From assembly GCF_900129975.1 (NCBI RefSeq), contig NZ_FSRG01000004.1, forward strand, positions 682,001 through 746,000: a stretch of DNA of 64,000 bases. Direction: 5' to 3'. The translations under genes were made by a program, and so were the position numbers. A model generated the notes under the pieces. It did not search any database. It saw only the letters and a program-made list of their open reading frames with translations, and was not told the DNA's origin. Numbering within the stretch: the stretch's first letter is position 1; every line of letters begins with the position of its first letter. The stretch comes from Halodesulfovibrio marinisediminis DSM 17456 (GTDB lineage: Bacteria > Desulfobacterota > Desulfovibrionia > Desulfovibrionales > Desulfovibrionaceae). Below, piece by piece: positions 15,335-24,077 of this stretch.

Positions 15335-15479
15335 GTATGATGTGAATTGGTATGCGTTCTTTGTAACAAATTAAATTTATTAAATAAGCCTGCAATATTG
15401 CTTGATGTGAAAGATAGTATCCTCTTATAAGATTTGAAAAAAGGACGCTTTTAAGGGCATCAGAGTAGTGGAGGCTTGC

Positions 15480-16592
15480 ATGGGTGAGAACAGGCTATAT
15501 TTTTTAGATAATCTACGTGCTTCAATCATTTTTATCGTAGTTTTGTTGCATGTGTCTCTTTGCTACATGATGTATGCTCCCAACTGGTGGTATGTGATTG
15601 ATCCGGTAACAAGCAAGTTTTTCACGCTGCTAGTGGTGCTGATTGATGTACCGATTATGCCTGCTATGTTCTTTATCGCCGGTTACTTTGCGCTACCGTC
15701 GTTGCGACGGCATGGAGCTATGGAGTTTTTATGGCAAAAGGTCTGGCGTCTATTCTTTCCATGGGTATTGGGCGTTGTGGTTCTTGCTCCGCCAACAGCA
15801 TTTATGATCCCGTTTACACGAAAGCTTCCTGTAGAGCTGTTTTCCTTCTGGACAAGTACATTTTGGACTGAGGCGTTTCAGCATTCAGTATACTGGTTTC
15901 TTGCGCTATTGTTCTGGATGTTTGTCGGGTTGACTCTGTTGTGGAAATGCATTCCAGCGTTACGTGAGTTAACTCGAACTCCTGCAACTGCTCCATTGTG
16001 GTTTTTTCCTGCGTTTGTAGCGGCGTCAGCCGTGTGTTTCTATATAGTTCTTCAATTTTTCCCTGTAGATTATTGGTTCGTCAGTTACCTTCTTTCATTT
16101 CAGCCGGAACGAGTTTTCCAGCACATTCTCTATTTTAGTCTTGGCATATGGGCTTGGAAATATGGTTGGTTTACCGACGGAGGCTATCGTCCCCGTAAAA
16201 GGGCATGGCTGCCTGTTCTTGCTATCACTATGGTCGTATATCTCACTGCAAAAATGGGATTCACAACTGCACATGCACCGTTGTGGAAAAAACAGCTTGT
16301 CCTCGCCTGTTCTTTTGCAACGTATTGCATAGCATCACTAATGGGTTGGAGTGCTCTTTTTAGTACGTGGGTAAACAGCAGCGGGCGGATCTGGCGCTCG
16401 GCTGCAGATAACTCGTACGGCATTTATTTTCTACATGCCTTGATTGTTTATTGGCTGGTGTATGTTTTGATTCCCGTACGATGCTCGATTTACTTGAAAG
16501 CTGCGGTTGTGTTTATAACCGCTATGGCGCTTTGTTGGTTCCTTACAGCGGTTATATTGCGAAAAGCACCACTGTTGAGGCGTATGTTTTAA
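15480..16592 (+). CDS. Acyltransferase-3 family membrane protein (OpgC/MdoC-like)
   Basis: 370 residues with about ten TM helices. The N-terminus RLYFLDNLRASIIFIVVLLHVSL has the Arg and His typical of acyltransferase-3 proteins, and the order of helices resembles glucan succinyltransferase OpgC. Such enzymes acylate periplasmic or surface sugars and lipids. The start at 15480 is chosen because GGAGG lies five bases upstream; a GTG at 15468 would overlap that site. The EamA exporter starts 21 bases after the stop, so the two form an operon. The acceptor is unknown. Confidence 0.8.
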   Translation: MGENRLYFLDNLRASIIFIVVLLHVSLCYMMYAPNWWYVIDPVTSKFFTLLVVLIDVPIMPAMFFIAGYFALPSLRRHGAMEFLWQKVWRLFFPWVLGVVVLAPPTAFMIPFTRKLPVELFSFWTSTFWTEAFQHSVYWFLALLFWMFVGLTLLWKCIPALRELTRTPATAPLWFFPAFVAASAVCFYIVLQFFPVDYWFVSYLLSFQPERVFQHILYFSLGIWAWKYGWFTDGGYRPRKRAWLPVLAITMVVYLTAKMGFTTAHAPLWKKQLVLACSFATYCIASLMGWSALFSTWVNSSGRIWRSAADNSYGIYFLHALIVYWLVYVLIPVRCSIYLKAAVVFITAMALCWFLTAVILRKAPLLRRMF

Positions 16593-16613
16593 GGGCCCTA
16601 GGAGAAAATAGAT

Positions 16614-17498
16614 ATGGTGGTGTTTGTAAAACTTATTCTTACCGCATTCTTGTGGGGAGGAACATTCGTAGCTGGCAGACTGCTTTCGGATGGAATGGGA
16701 GCTTTTTCCGCAGCTTTTTTGCGGTTTTTATTAGCATCGCTCTGTCTTATATGGATTATGTATTCTCGTGCCGGTGGTCTGCCGGTGTTGGACAAGAAAG
16801 GTTGGATTGGTGTCTGGCTTTTGGGGGCAACCGGTGTATTTGCCTACAATGCATTCTTTTTTACAGGGTTGCAGACTGTACCTGCGGGGAGAGCCGCAGT
16901 TATCGTTTCAACCAACCCGATATTCATTACGTTGCTTGCGGCACTATTTTTTGGAGAAAAGCTTAGCTCCCGTAAGGGACTCGGTATTTGTCTGTCGGTG
17001 ACAGGGGCAACAATTGCGATCTCTCGTGGTGATCCTGTATCGCTTTTTACTGGCGGTTTAAGTGGTGGAGACTTTGCAATCTTTGGTGGTGTGGCTAGTT
17101 GGATTGCTTATTCCCTGCTAGGGAAACGCATGATGGGATTCCTGACACCGTATGCGGCGATTACCTACTCCTGTATTACAGGCACAATCATGCTTTTACC
17201 GTTTGCCATTTACGAAGGGATGATAAGTGATTTTTCCAGTTACACTGTGAACCATTTTCTATGTATCGCGTATCTTGGTGTGCTTGGTACTGTCATCGGT
17301 TTCACTTGGTTCTATGAAGCAATAAATACCATCGGTGCGTCACGCTCGGCTGTTTTTATTAACTTTGTTCCTGTAGCTGCAATCCTTTCTGGTTGGTTTT
17401 TCCTTGGTGAGCCGCTTTCGCTTTCGCTGCTTGCAGGTGTAAGCCTCGTTGTAGCAGGTGTTTATCTGACAAACTCTGCGGCAAAGCGTAATGCCTAA
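16614..17498 (+). CDS. EamA/DMT-superfamily exporter
   Basis: 294 residues, ten predicted TM helices in two EamA repeats. The first carries WGGTFVAGRLL and PIFITLLAALFFGEKL, the second the matching IGFTWFYEAI and AILSGWFFLGEPLS. Such drug/metabolite transporters export amino acids, nucleosides or other small metabolites. AGGAG stands before ATG, 21 bases after the acyltransferase stop. Substrate cannot be read from sequence. Confidence 0.85.
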   Translation: MVVFVKLILTAFLWGGTFVAGRLLSDGMGAFSAAFLRFLLASLCLIWIMYSRAGGLPVLDKKGWIGVWLLGATGVFAYNAFFFTGLQTVPAGRAAVIVSTNPIFITLLAALFFGEKLSSRKGLGICLSVTGATIAISRGDPVSLFTGGLSGGDFAIFGGVASWIAYSLLGKRMMGFLTPYAAITYSCITGTIMLLPFAIYEGMISDFSSYTVNHFLCIAYLGVLGTVIGFTWFYEAINTIGASRSAVFINFVPVAAILSGWFFLGEPLSLSLLAGVSLVVAGVYLTNSAAKRNA

Positions 17499-17917
17499 AA
17501 AGAGATGCATCCGCGGAATGTAAGAATATTGTTCTGCTGTCTACCGTCCAGAATATTTCAAGATAGTTACTAAGTAAAAATACAAGATTTTCTGAAGCAT
17601 TAACGTGCGAAGAGACTGTTCGTTGATTATGACGTTGGGGTCCGCGAGCGGCTAGCTTTTTTGAATTATAATTGATGAGAGAATCAAGGGGCACATAGTG
17701 TGATTGTGCTTCCTAAGCAGCAACGAAGGGCTGTCCTATTTAGTTAGGGCAGCCCTTTTTTATTTTTGAAAGGTCCTAAGTTCGCTGCGTAGCAAAGATA
17801 ACTCTCGGACCAGATAAAAAAGATGCGGTGTAGATAATCCACGATTTTCTGTGACCATCCGTGGTATCGTTGTTTTTTAATACGAGAAAGTGTGAGTAGA
17901 CGATCTCGGAGATGACA
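17499..17917. other. Intergenic region before dhaK
   Basis: No gene seen. It contains the terminator at 17726-17763 and presumably the dha promoter between there and 17900. Confidence 0.5.
17726..17763 (+). terminator. Terminator with GGGCTGTCC-type stem
   Basis: AAGGGCTGTCCTA pairs with TAGGGCAGCCCTT (17745-17757), followed by T. One of four hairpins in the window sharing this stem (see 26419, 49633, 61150). Confidence 0.8.
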
Positions 17918-18991
17918 ATGAAAAAGCTTATTAATGATCCGGAAAATGTTGTGAATGAACAGTTACAGGGACTGGTGGCAGCAAATTCAGATCTTCTTTT
18001 GAATCTTGAGCCACGGTTCGTGTACAGGGAAAATATACCTGAGGGGAAAGTTGCCATCGTTTCTGGCGGCGGCAGTGGTCATGACCCACTGCATTGTGGA
18101 TATGTCGGGAACGGAATGCTTGATGGAGCATGTCCCGGGGAAATTTTTACGTCTCCAACTCCTGATCAGATTTATGAGTGCGCAAAGCAGGTGCACCGAG
18201 GTGCAGGCGTGTTGTTTCTGGTGAAGAATTATACAGGAGATGTGCTTAATTTTGAAACTGCTGCCGAGTTGTGTGTGATGGATGGTATGCGGGTTCAGTG
18301 TGTCTTAATCGATGATGATGTGGCGGTAAAAGGCGGAGGACATACGGCTGGCAGGCGTGGAATCGGTATTACTGTGCTTGCTGAGAAGATTGTGGGGGCG
18401 GCTGCGCAGGCTGGGTATTCATTGGAAGAATGTGCGGACTTGTGCAGACGTGTGAACCAGAACGGACGTTCGATGGGGGTTGCTTTAAGTTCGTGCATTG
18501 TTCCGATTGTGGGGGAACCTACGTTTCTTTTGGGAAGCGATGAAGTTGAGATCGGCATTGGTATTCACGGAGAACAAGGCGTAGAGCGGAGGTGTATGTC
18601 ACCCATGGATGAACTCGTAGAGAATCTTGTTGGACGTATTTTTTCAGATCCAGCCTACGTCCGTGTTGCTCGTGAATTGAATCTAGATACGGGCCAGTGG
18701 GAAGATGTGCAGCTTGTGAGTGAGCCTTTTGTAAAAGGTAATGAATTTATTGTGCTGGTGAACGGCATGGGTGGAACTCCTCTGGGCGAGCTGTACGGCG
18801 TGTACAGAAAACTTGTTGCTATATGTGAGGAGCGCGGCGTTAGTATTATACGAAATCTTGTGGGAACCTATATTTCAGCTTTGGAAATGCAGGGCTGCTC
18901 CATAAGCCTCCTGCGGGCAGATGATGAGATGGTGAAGTTGTGGGATGCACGGGTGGAGACGCCAGCTCTGCGTCGCTTCGGTCGTGAATAG
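17918..18991 (+). CDS. dhaK: Dihydroxyacetone kinase subunit DhaK
   Basis: 357 residues; binds dihydroxyacetone covalently as a hemiaminal to a histidine, here His 217 in IGIHGEQG. The N-terminus MKKLINDPENVV and the SGGGSGHDP loop are standard. The ATG at 17918 is preferred to that at 17912 because GGAG then lies six bases upstream and the N-terminus matches the family. First gene of dhaK-dhaL-dhaM, the PEP-dependent kinase that makes dihydroxyacetone phosphate for glycolysis. No glycerol dehydrogenase or DhaR regulator is adjacent. Confidence 0.95.
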   Translation: MKKLINDPENVVNEQLQGLVAANSDLLLNLEPRFVYRENIPEGKVAIVSGGGSGHDPLHCGYVGNGMLDGACPGEIFTSPTPDQIYECAKQVHRGAGVLFLVKNYTGDVLNFETAAELCVMDGMRVQCVLIDDDVAVKGGGHTAGRRGIGITVLAEKIVGAAAQAGYSLEECADLCRRVNQNGRSMGVALSSCIVPIVGEPTFLLGSDEVEIGIGIHGEQGVERRCMSPMDELVENLVGRIFSDPAYVRVARELNLDTGQWEDVQLVSEPFVKGNEFIVLVNGMGGTPLGELYGVYRKLVAICEERGVSIIRNLVGTYISALEMQGCSISLLRADDEMVKLWDARVETPALRRFGRE

Positions 18992-19007
18992 AACGAAGAG
19001 GATAGGG

Positions 19008-19637
19008 ATGTTGAATAAACGCATTGTGCTGACGTGGTTCGAAAGGGCTGCTGAATCTATGGCTGCCAATAAGGACGAACTGGGTATACTTGATGCCGCT
19101 ATTGGAGATGCTGATCACGGGATTAATATGGACAGGGGGTTTAACAAGCTTCGTAGCGAGCTGCCGAAAATGGAAGACTTGAGTTTGGGAGAGATGCTTA
19201 AGCGTGCTGGTATGGTGCTTCTTTCCAGTATCGGTGGTGCAAGCGGTCCTTTGTATGGTGCATTGTTCCTTAAGGGAGCAATAACAGTTGGGGATGCAAA
19301 TGAGCTTGATGCAGCAGCTTTTATGACATTTCTTGCTACTGGAGTAGCTGGACTGGTTGAGCGGGGAAGAACTGAGGAGAACGAAAAAACAATGTATGAT
19401 GTGTGGGCGCCCGTGCTGCGTGAATATAAAAAAAATTTAGATGCAGGTATGGGATTAGAAGAAATTCTGAAGGCCTGTGTTGATGCAGCTGAGACAGGCA
19501 TGAAGGCAACAATCCCCATGCTGGCTCTAAAGGGACGAGCAAGCTACCTCGGAGAGCGGAGTATAGGACATCAGGATCCGGGAGCAACATCGTCGTATTA
19601 TCTTATTACGGCATTGTACGAGAGTGTAAGAGGGTAA
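19008..19637 (+). CDS. dhaL: Dihydroxyacetone kinase ADP-binding subunit DhaL
   Basis: 209 residues. DhaL holds ADP with two Mg ions; the Asp cluster is seen in DAAIGDADHGINMDRG (about 28-43), and the nucleotide loop includes SSIGGASGPLYG. Its ADP is rephosphorylated by DhaM, then the phosphate passes to dihydroxyacetone on DhaK. ATG at 19008 follows AGAGGATAGGG; longer upstream frames overlap dhaK. It lies 16 bases after dhaK and 4 before dhaM, so all three are co-transcribed. Confidence 0.95.
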   Translation: MLNKRIVLTWFERAAESMAANKDELGILDAAIGDADHGINMDRGFNKLRSELPKMEDLSLGEMLKRAGMVLLSSIGGASGPLYGALFLKGAITVGDANELDAAAFMTFLATGVAGLVERGRTEENEKTMYDVWAPVLREYKKNLDAGMGLEEILKACVDAAETGMKATIPMLALKGRASYLGERSIGHQDPGATSSYYLITALYESVRG

Positions 19638-19641
19638 CCCT

Positions 19642-22125
19642 ATGGTAGGTATTGTTTTAGTTTCTCATAGTAATCTTCTGGTGGCAGGGGTTCTGGAAGT
19701 AACTGAACAGATGACGAAAGGGACTGTTCCTGTGTTTGTGGCTTGCGGAACAGGTGATGAAGAGAACCCTATCGGTACTGACCCCATGAGAATCCATGAG
19801 GCTATTGTAGAGGCGCAACAGGGAGACGGGGTTATTGTGCTTATGGATTTTGGCAGTGCTTTGCTTAGTACTGAGGCTGCCGTTGAACTCTTGCCTGAGG
19901 AAGAGCAAGGTAAAGTATTTCTGAGTCCAGCTCCTTTTGTGGAAGGTGCATTGGCTGCGGTGGTTCAGTCGGCTGCGGGAGCGAGTGTGGAGACAATATT
20001 GAAAGAAATTGCATCCATTATGCCTACAAAATCCAAGCAACTCGGAATAGAAGTGAGAATACCTACGGCGCAAAAGGATGAGAATATGCCTCCATCAAAA
20101 GAGGAAAGTGAAGAAATTTCATTAGTCGTCCCCAATCATCTTGGACTTCATGCTCGTCCGGCAGCTCGTATTGCAGGAACTGTTGGCGGATATTCTTCCA
20201 ATGTATGGCTCATTCGGGGATCTGATAGTGCGGATGCACGCTCGTTAAACCAGATTACCATGCTGACAGTGCAGAAGGGGGACGTTATTCAGTTCAGAGC
20301 CGTGGGGGCGGATGCTAAAGATGTACTAAAGGCATTGCAGGCGTTGGCGAATGTGAATTTTGGTGATGTAGATAAGCCAGACTTTCGCTTGCGAGGAGAA
20401 CGAATGCCGGAAGGTGGTATAGCAGCAGCACCAGGCAGTGCTCTTGGTTCAGTAGTTTGGTATCGACCTACCTTACCGATTGTCGAACGAAAAATAGTTT
20501 CAGATGCTGAAAGAGAGATGGTTCGTCTGGCGGAAGCTATAGCCATGGCCCGGATTGAACTGGCAGACTTGGAGCATCAGGCTTCCGGTAATGTTGAGAC
20601 TGCAGAGGAGGCAGAGTTTTTTGCCTTGCATAGTATGTTGCTGGACGATCCGTACATTACCTGTTCTGCACATGATTATATAACTAAGGCAAAATATAAT
20701 GCTGAAGCTGCATGGGCAGAGACTATAGAGAAGACCATGGAGCGATACCGCACTTTGCAGAATGAATATGTTCGGGGCAGGGTTGTGGATGTGCTTGACG
20801 TTGGTTCCCGTGTACTGCGCGCATTAACGGGGGAAGAGTTTTGTGGTCCTAAGGTTGAAAATCCAGCTATTCTGATAGCAAACGATCTTGGGGCGTCAGA
20901 TATGGCTAATCTTGATACGAAAAATGTGTTGGGAATTGTTACGCAGGAAGGTGGTGCTGCTTCCCACGTGGCAGTTTTTTCCAGAACTTTGAGAATACCC
21001 GCTGTAGTCGGGGTAAAAAGGCTTATCAGTTCTCTTCAAGATGGAGATGTTATAGGACTTAACGGGGCTACTGGCGAAGTCTGGATTTCTCCGGATGCAG
21101 GAGAGCAGGAAAAGCTGACGGCATTGCGTTCTCAGTGGGATGTTCACTTGCAGGAAGTGCGTAAGAAAGCAGTTGAACCTGCGATAACACGTGACGGTAA
21201 ATCTGTACGAGTTGAAGTGAATGTGAAGAACGTGGATGAAATTCCAGTTGCGCTTGAAGCCGGTGCGGACGGGATCGGTATCTTACGTACAGAATACCTT
21301 TATCTGAACAGGGATAGTGCACCTTCTTCAGAAGAGCAGTATCAGGAATATAAAAGAGCTGCAGAAATGTTGAACGGGGAGCCTCTTGTTGTTTCAACTG
21401 CAGACTTGGGCGGTGATATTATACTTCCATACATGGAAAAGAGTCCAGTAGAGCGTAATGTTGCTTTTGATAGACGTGGAGTTCGTTTCAGCCTTGCTCA
21501 TCGTGATTTATTTGTTCAACAGATTAAGGCTCTTATTCGTCTCGCAGCGGAGTATCCAATTAAAGTGTTGGTTCCGATGGTTTCCCATTTGACAGAACTG
21601 CGTGAAGTGTATGGTGTTTTTAATGAAGCACGTGTCATGTTGAAAAAAGAATCTATACCTGCTGCGCCTAACGTAGACCTTGGAGTCGTGATTGAAGTAC
21701 CTGCATCTGTATTTCTTGCTGACCAGCTAGCACGCGAAGCAGATTTCTTTGTACTTGGTGGTGATGATCTTGCACGGTATGTGATGGTATTTGATGTTAA
21801 AAATTCTGTATTAGGTACAGAGTTTACACAGTTACATCCTGCAATATTGCGGATAATGCGTGACATAATTCGTCTGGCACATGAATCGGGGATTCCGGTG
21901 AGTGTCGGCGGAGGAATAACCAGTAATTTGCAGGCAGTTTTTGTGCTTGTTGGGCTGGGAATAGACTCGCTTGCTGTATCACCTACTTCGCTTGAACAGA
22001 CGAAAGAGATGATTCGCACCATAGTAACGAGTGAAGCAAAAGAGGTTGCTTTGGAGGCAATGGATTTACCGGATGCTGAAAGCGTAAAGGCTCTTGTCTC
22101 CATGCACTGCTGTATGCAGTACTAA
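19642..22125 (+). CDS. dhaM: DhaM-HPr-Enzyme I fusion phosphotransferase
   Basis: 827 residues in three parts. DhaM (1 to about 125) has its phospho-acceptor His 9 in VLVSHSN. An HPr domain (about 155-245) has His 170 in LGLHARPA. A full-length Enzyme I (about 255-820) has phospho-His 442 in GGAASHVAVF. It can therefore carry phosphate from PEP to DhaL-bound ADP with no separate PTS protein, and no other PTS gene is in the window. Unlike the E. coli form, whose EI part is truncated, the PEP-binding barrel is present. Near the end the usual catalytic CGEMAGD is replaced by VGGGITSN, so the conserved Cys is missing. GTAACCC precedes the ATG with a weak site, suggesting coupling to dhaL. Confidence 0.93.
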   Translation: MVGIVLVSHSNLLVAGVLEVTEQMTKGTVPVFVACGTGDEENPIGTDPMRIHEAIVEAQQGDGVIVLMDFGSALLSTEAAVELLPEEEQGKVFLSPAPFVEGALAAVVQSAAGASVETILKEIASIMPTKSKQLGIEVRIPTAQKDENMPPSKEESEEISLVVPNHLGLHARPAARIAGTVGGYSSNVWLIRGSDSADARSLNQITMLTVQKGDVIQFRAVGADAKDVLKALQALANVNFGDVDKPDFRLRGERMPEGGIAAAPGSALGSVVWYRPTLPIVERKIVSDAEREMVRLAEAIAMARIELADLEHQASGNVETAEEAEFFALHSMLLDDPYITCSAHDYITKAKYNAEAAWAETIEKTMERYRTLQNEYVRGRVVDVLDVGSRVLRALTGEEFCGPKVENPAILIANDLGASDMANLDTKNVLGIVTQEGGAASHVAVFSRTLRIPAVVGVKRLISSLQDGDVIGLNGATGEVWISPDAGEQEKLTALRSQWDVHLQEVRKKAVEPAITRDGKSVRVEVNVKNVDEIPVALEAGADGIGILRTEYLYLNRDSAPSSEEQYQEYKRAAEMLNGEPLVVSTADLGGDIILPYMEKSPVERNVAFDRRGVRFSLAHRDLFVQQIKALIRLAAEYPIKVLVPMVSHLTELREVYGVFNEARVMLKKESIPAAPNVDLGVVIEVPASVFLADQLAREADFFVLGGDDLARYVMVFDVKNSVLGTEFTQLHPAILRIMRDIIRLAHESGIPVSVGGGITSNLQAVFVLVGLGIDSLAVSPTSLEQTKEMIRTIVTSEAKEVALEAMDLPDAESVKALVSMHCCMQY

Positions 22126-22207
22126 CGTTGAATGCAAAATGGCTTGCCGTTTATTCATGAATGATGAGTCTGCGTGCAGCCCTTCTGAAGACATAGGCTT
22201 CATAATA

Positions 22208-22241
22208 GAAAAAACCCACTTGCTGCCAGGTGGGTTTTTCT
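22208..22241 (+). terminator. Terminator of the dha operon
   Basis: AAAACCCAC (22211-22219) pairs with GTGGGTTTT (22230-22238), followed by T-rich sequence. Confidence 0.8.
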
Positions 22242-22264
22242 GTCTAGGTTGTCTCTAAAATGCG

Positions 22265-22385
22265 TGGGGTAAGTTCCGGATTTTTTTAGGGATGAATTTC
22301 ACTTAATTGAAAAAGAATCCATCTCTGGGAGGTACCGTCGCCGGGTTAATGCGACTTGAGACCGGAACAACGCGAAGACATTCAT
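22265..22385 (+). promoter_or_regulatory. Structured leader upstream of the antiporter-decarboxylase operon
   Basis: GTTCCGG (22273-22279) can pair with CCGGAAC (22362-22368), closing a domain with two inner hairpins: TTTCA/TGAAA (22297-22301 with 22308-22312) and GTCGC/GCGAC (22337-22341 with 22351-22355). I cannot match it to a known riboswitch class. It lies 250 bases before the antiporter start; the rest of 22386-22620 is AT-rich with nothing recognised. Confidence 0.35.
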
Positions 22386-22620
22386 TAATGTGTATCTTTC
22401 ATAGCTTATGACTTATCTCCAGAAAAAAAAGCTCAAGCACTATTTGACACTAGATTGTTGCAATAGAGACACACCTTTTTTGTTTGAGTAAACAGATGGT
22501 TGCTAAAAAAATAAAATATGTTTGGATGGTTGCGATAAATAATTTCTTTGTGACGGGCTGTGTTGCTGAATAGTAAGGATGGGGTTGAAGCACTTCTAAC
22601 AGCGTAGCACGAGGAATGTG

Positions 22621-24048
22621 ATGGCAGAAAGACAAAAGAAGCTTGGATTGGTTGGGTTAGTAGCCATTGTAGTGAGTGCCATGGTTGGCGGTGGAATATA
22701 CAATTTGCCATCAAATATGTCAGAAGGTGCCGCAGCCGGTGCAGTTATGCTGGCATGGGTACTGACTGGGCTGGGGATGTTTTTCCTTGCTACGTCCTTC
22801 CGAGCGTTGTCGGATGCACGTCCAGACCTTGATTCCGGCATCTATGCCTATGCCCATGATGGATTTGGGGACTTTGTCGGATTTGAAATGGCATGGGGAT
22901 ATTGGTTGAGTGCTGTTTTCGGTAATGTTGGCTATGCTGTTTTAACTATGGATTCTGCCGCGTACTTTTTTCCGCCGGAAACATTCAGCGCACAGATTCA
23001 AGCTTTCATAGGCGGTTCTGTTCTTATATGGAGCATGTGTGCGATTTGCCTCTTCGGTGTGTCCACAGCCAGTGTGCTAAATACTATTACAACGATTGCA
23101 AAGATGTTGCCGTTGCTGGTGCTTGTGGTGATTCTTGCAATCTTTTTTTCAGCAAGTCATTTCACGTTTGATTTCTGGGGAGAAGCATCCGCAGGGCTTG
23201 GTGGGTTAGGTAAGCAGCTTAAAAGCACTATGCTTGTAACGTTATGGGCGTTTATTGGTATAGAAGGTGCTGTTGTTGTCTCTGGCAGGGCTAGGAATGC
23301 GGATGACGTGGGCAGAGCAACCATCATAAGCCTGCTTATGTGCCTTACTCTTTATGTTCTTATCTCTCTTCTTCCATATGGATTTTTATCACAGGCAGAA
23401 CTTGCAAAGCTTCCTACCCCGTCCGCGGCTTATGTGTTGGAAAAACTTGTAGGGCCGTGGGGTGCATCTTTTATTAATGCCGGTGTGATCATTGCGTTGT
23501 TGGGTAGCTGGTTGTCGTGGACCATTATGGTGGTAGAGGTTCCGCATGTTGCCGCAAAAGACGGTGTTTTTCCTAAAATATTTGCAAAAGAAAATAGGCA
23601 TGAATCACCATATGTTTCACTTCTGGTGACAAGCCTCTTTATGCAGCTGACCATGTTTGTTGTGTTGTTTGCTAAAGATGCCTGGTTGTTTTTGGTAGAT
23701 ATCACAGGTGTGATGATTCTTTATCCATATTTTGTCAGTGCAGTCTATTTGAGCAAGCTGTGCATGACTAATACCTATCCAGAAGACCAGCCAGTTTCTA
23801 AAAGCATGGCGCAGTTCTCCGGTGGGTTTGCTGCGGTCTATGCATTATGGCTTCTCTACGCTGCAACACCTAAACTGTTATTGCTCTCCAGCATATTATT
23901 TGCCCTTGGTTTAGGGGTGTTCTGGAAAGCAAAACGAGAACAGGGTGCTGCAGTTCTGTTTGTTGGATGGGAGAAAGTAGGAGCAGTTATGCTTGTAGGG
24001 ATAGCAATAACTGCGGCGGTATTTTTTGGCAGCGGGTACGGTAAGTAA
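22621..24048 (+). CDS. Basic amino acid/polyamine antiporter, APA family (ArcD/YdgI-like)
   Basis: 475-residue APC-superfamily exchanger with 12 or more TM helices. The first helix has VGLVAIVVSAMVGGGIYNLP, the unwound GGGI substrate-binding loop of the family, and TLWAFIGIEGAVVVSGRA (TM6 region) is typical of basic amino acid antiporters. Such proteins swap arginine, ornithine or lysine for the decarboxylation or degradation product. It overlaps the upstream end of the arginine decarboxylase region (TAATG), so the two form a unit: import arginine, decarboxylate, export agmatine. GAGGAA lies before ATG 22621; a GTG at 22618 is less likely. Confidence 0.9.
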   Translation: MAERQKKLGLVGLVAIVVSAMVGGGIYNLPSNMSEGAAAGAVMLAWVLTGLGMFFLATSFRALSDARPDLDSGIYAYAHDGFGDFVGFEMAWGYWLSAVFGNVGYAVLTMDSAAYFFPPETFSAQIQAFIGGSVLIWSMCAICLFGVSTASVLNTITTIAKMLPLLVLVVILAIFFSASHFTFDFWGEASAGLGGLGKQLKSTMLVTLWAFIGIEGAVVVSGRARNADDVGRATIISLLMCLTLYVLISLLPYGFLSQAELAKLPTPSAAYVLEKLVGPWGASFINAGVIIALLGSWLSWTIMVVEVPHVAAKDGVFPKIFAKENRHESPYVSLLVTSLFMQLTMFVVLFAKDAWLFLVDITGVMILYPYFVSAVYLSKLCMTNTYPEDQPVSKSMAQFSGGFAAVYALWLLYAATPKLLLLSSILFALGLGVFWKAKREQGAAVLFVGWEKVGAVMLVGIAITAAVFFGSGYGK

Positions 24049-24077
24049 TGGGGGCAACTAGCAGTAAGGAGCATTAC

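Noticed and set aside
16451-16966. Open frame between acyltransferase and EamA exporter
   Set aside because: Overlaps the ends of both real genes in another frame.
22265-22385. Lysine, guanidine or glycine riboswitch before the antiporter
   Set aside because: Core motifs of these classes are missing; kept only as an unassigned structured leader.
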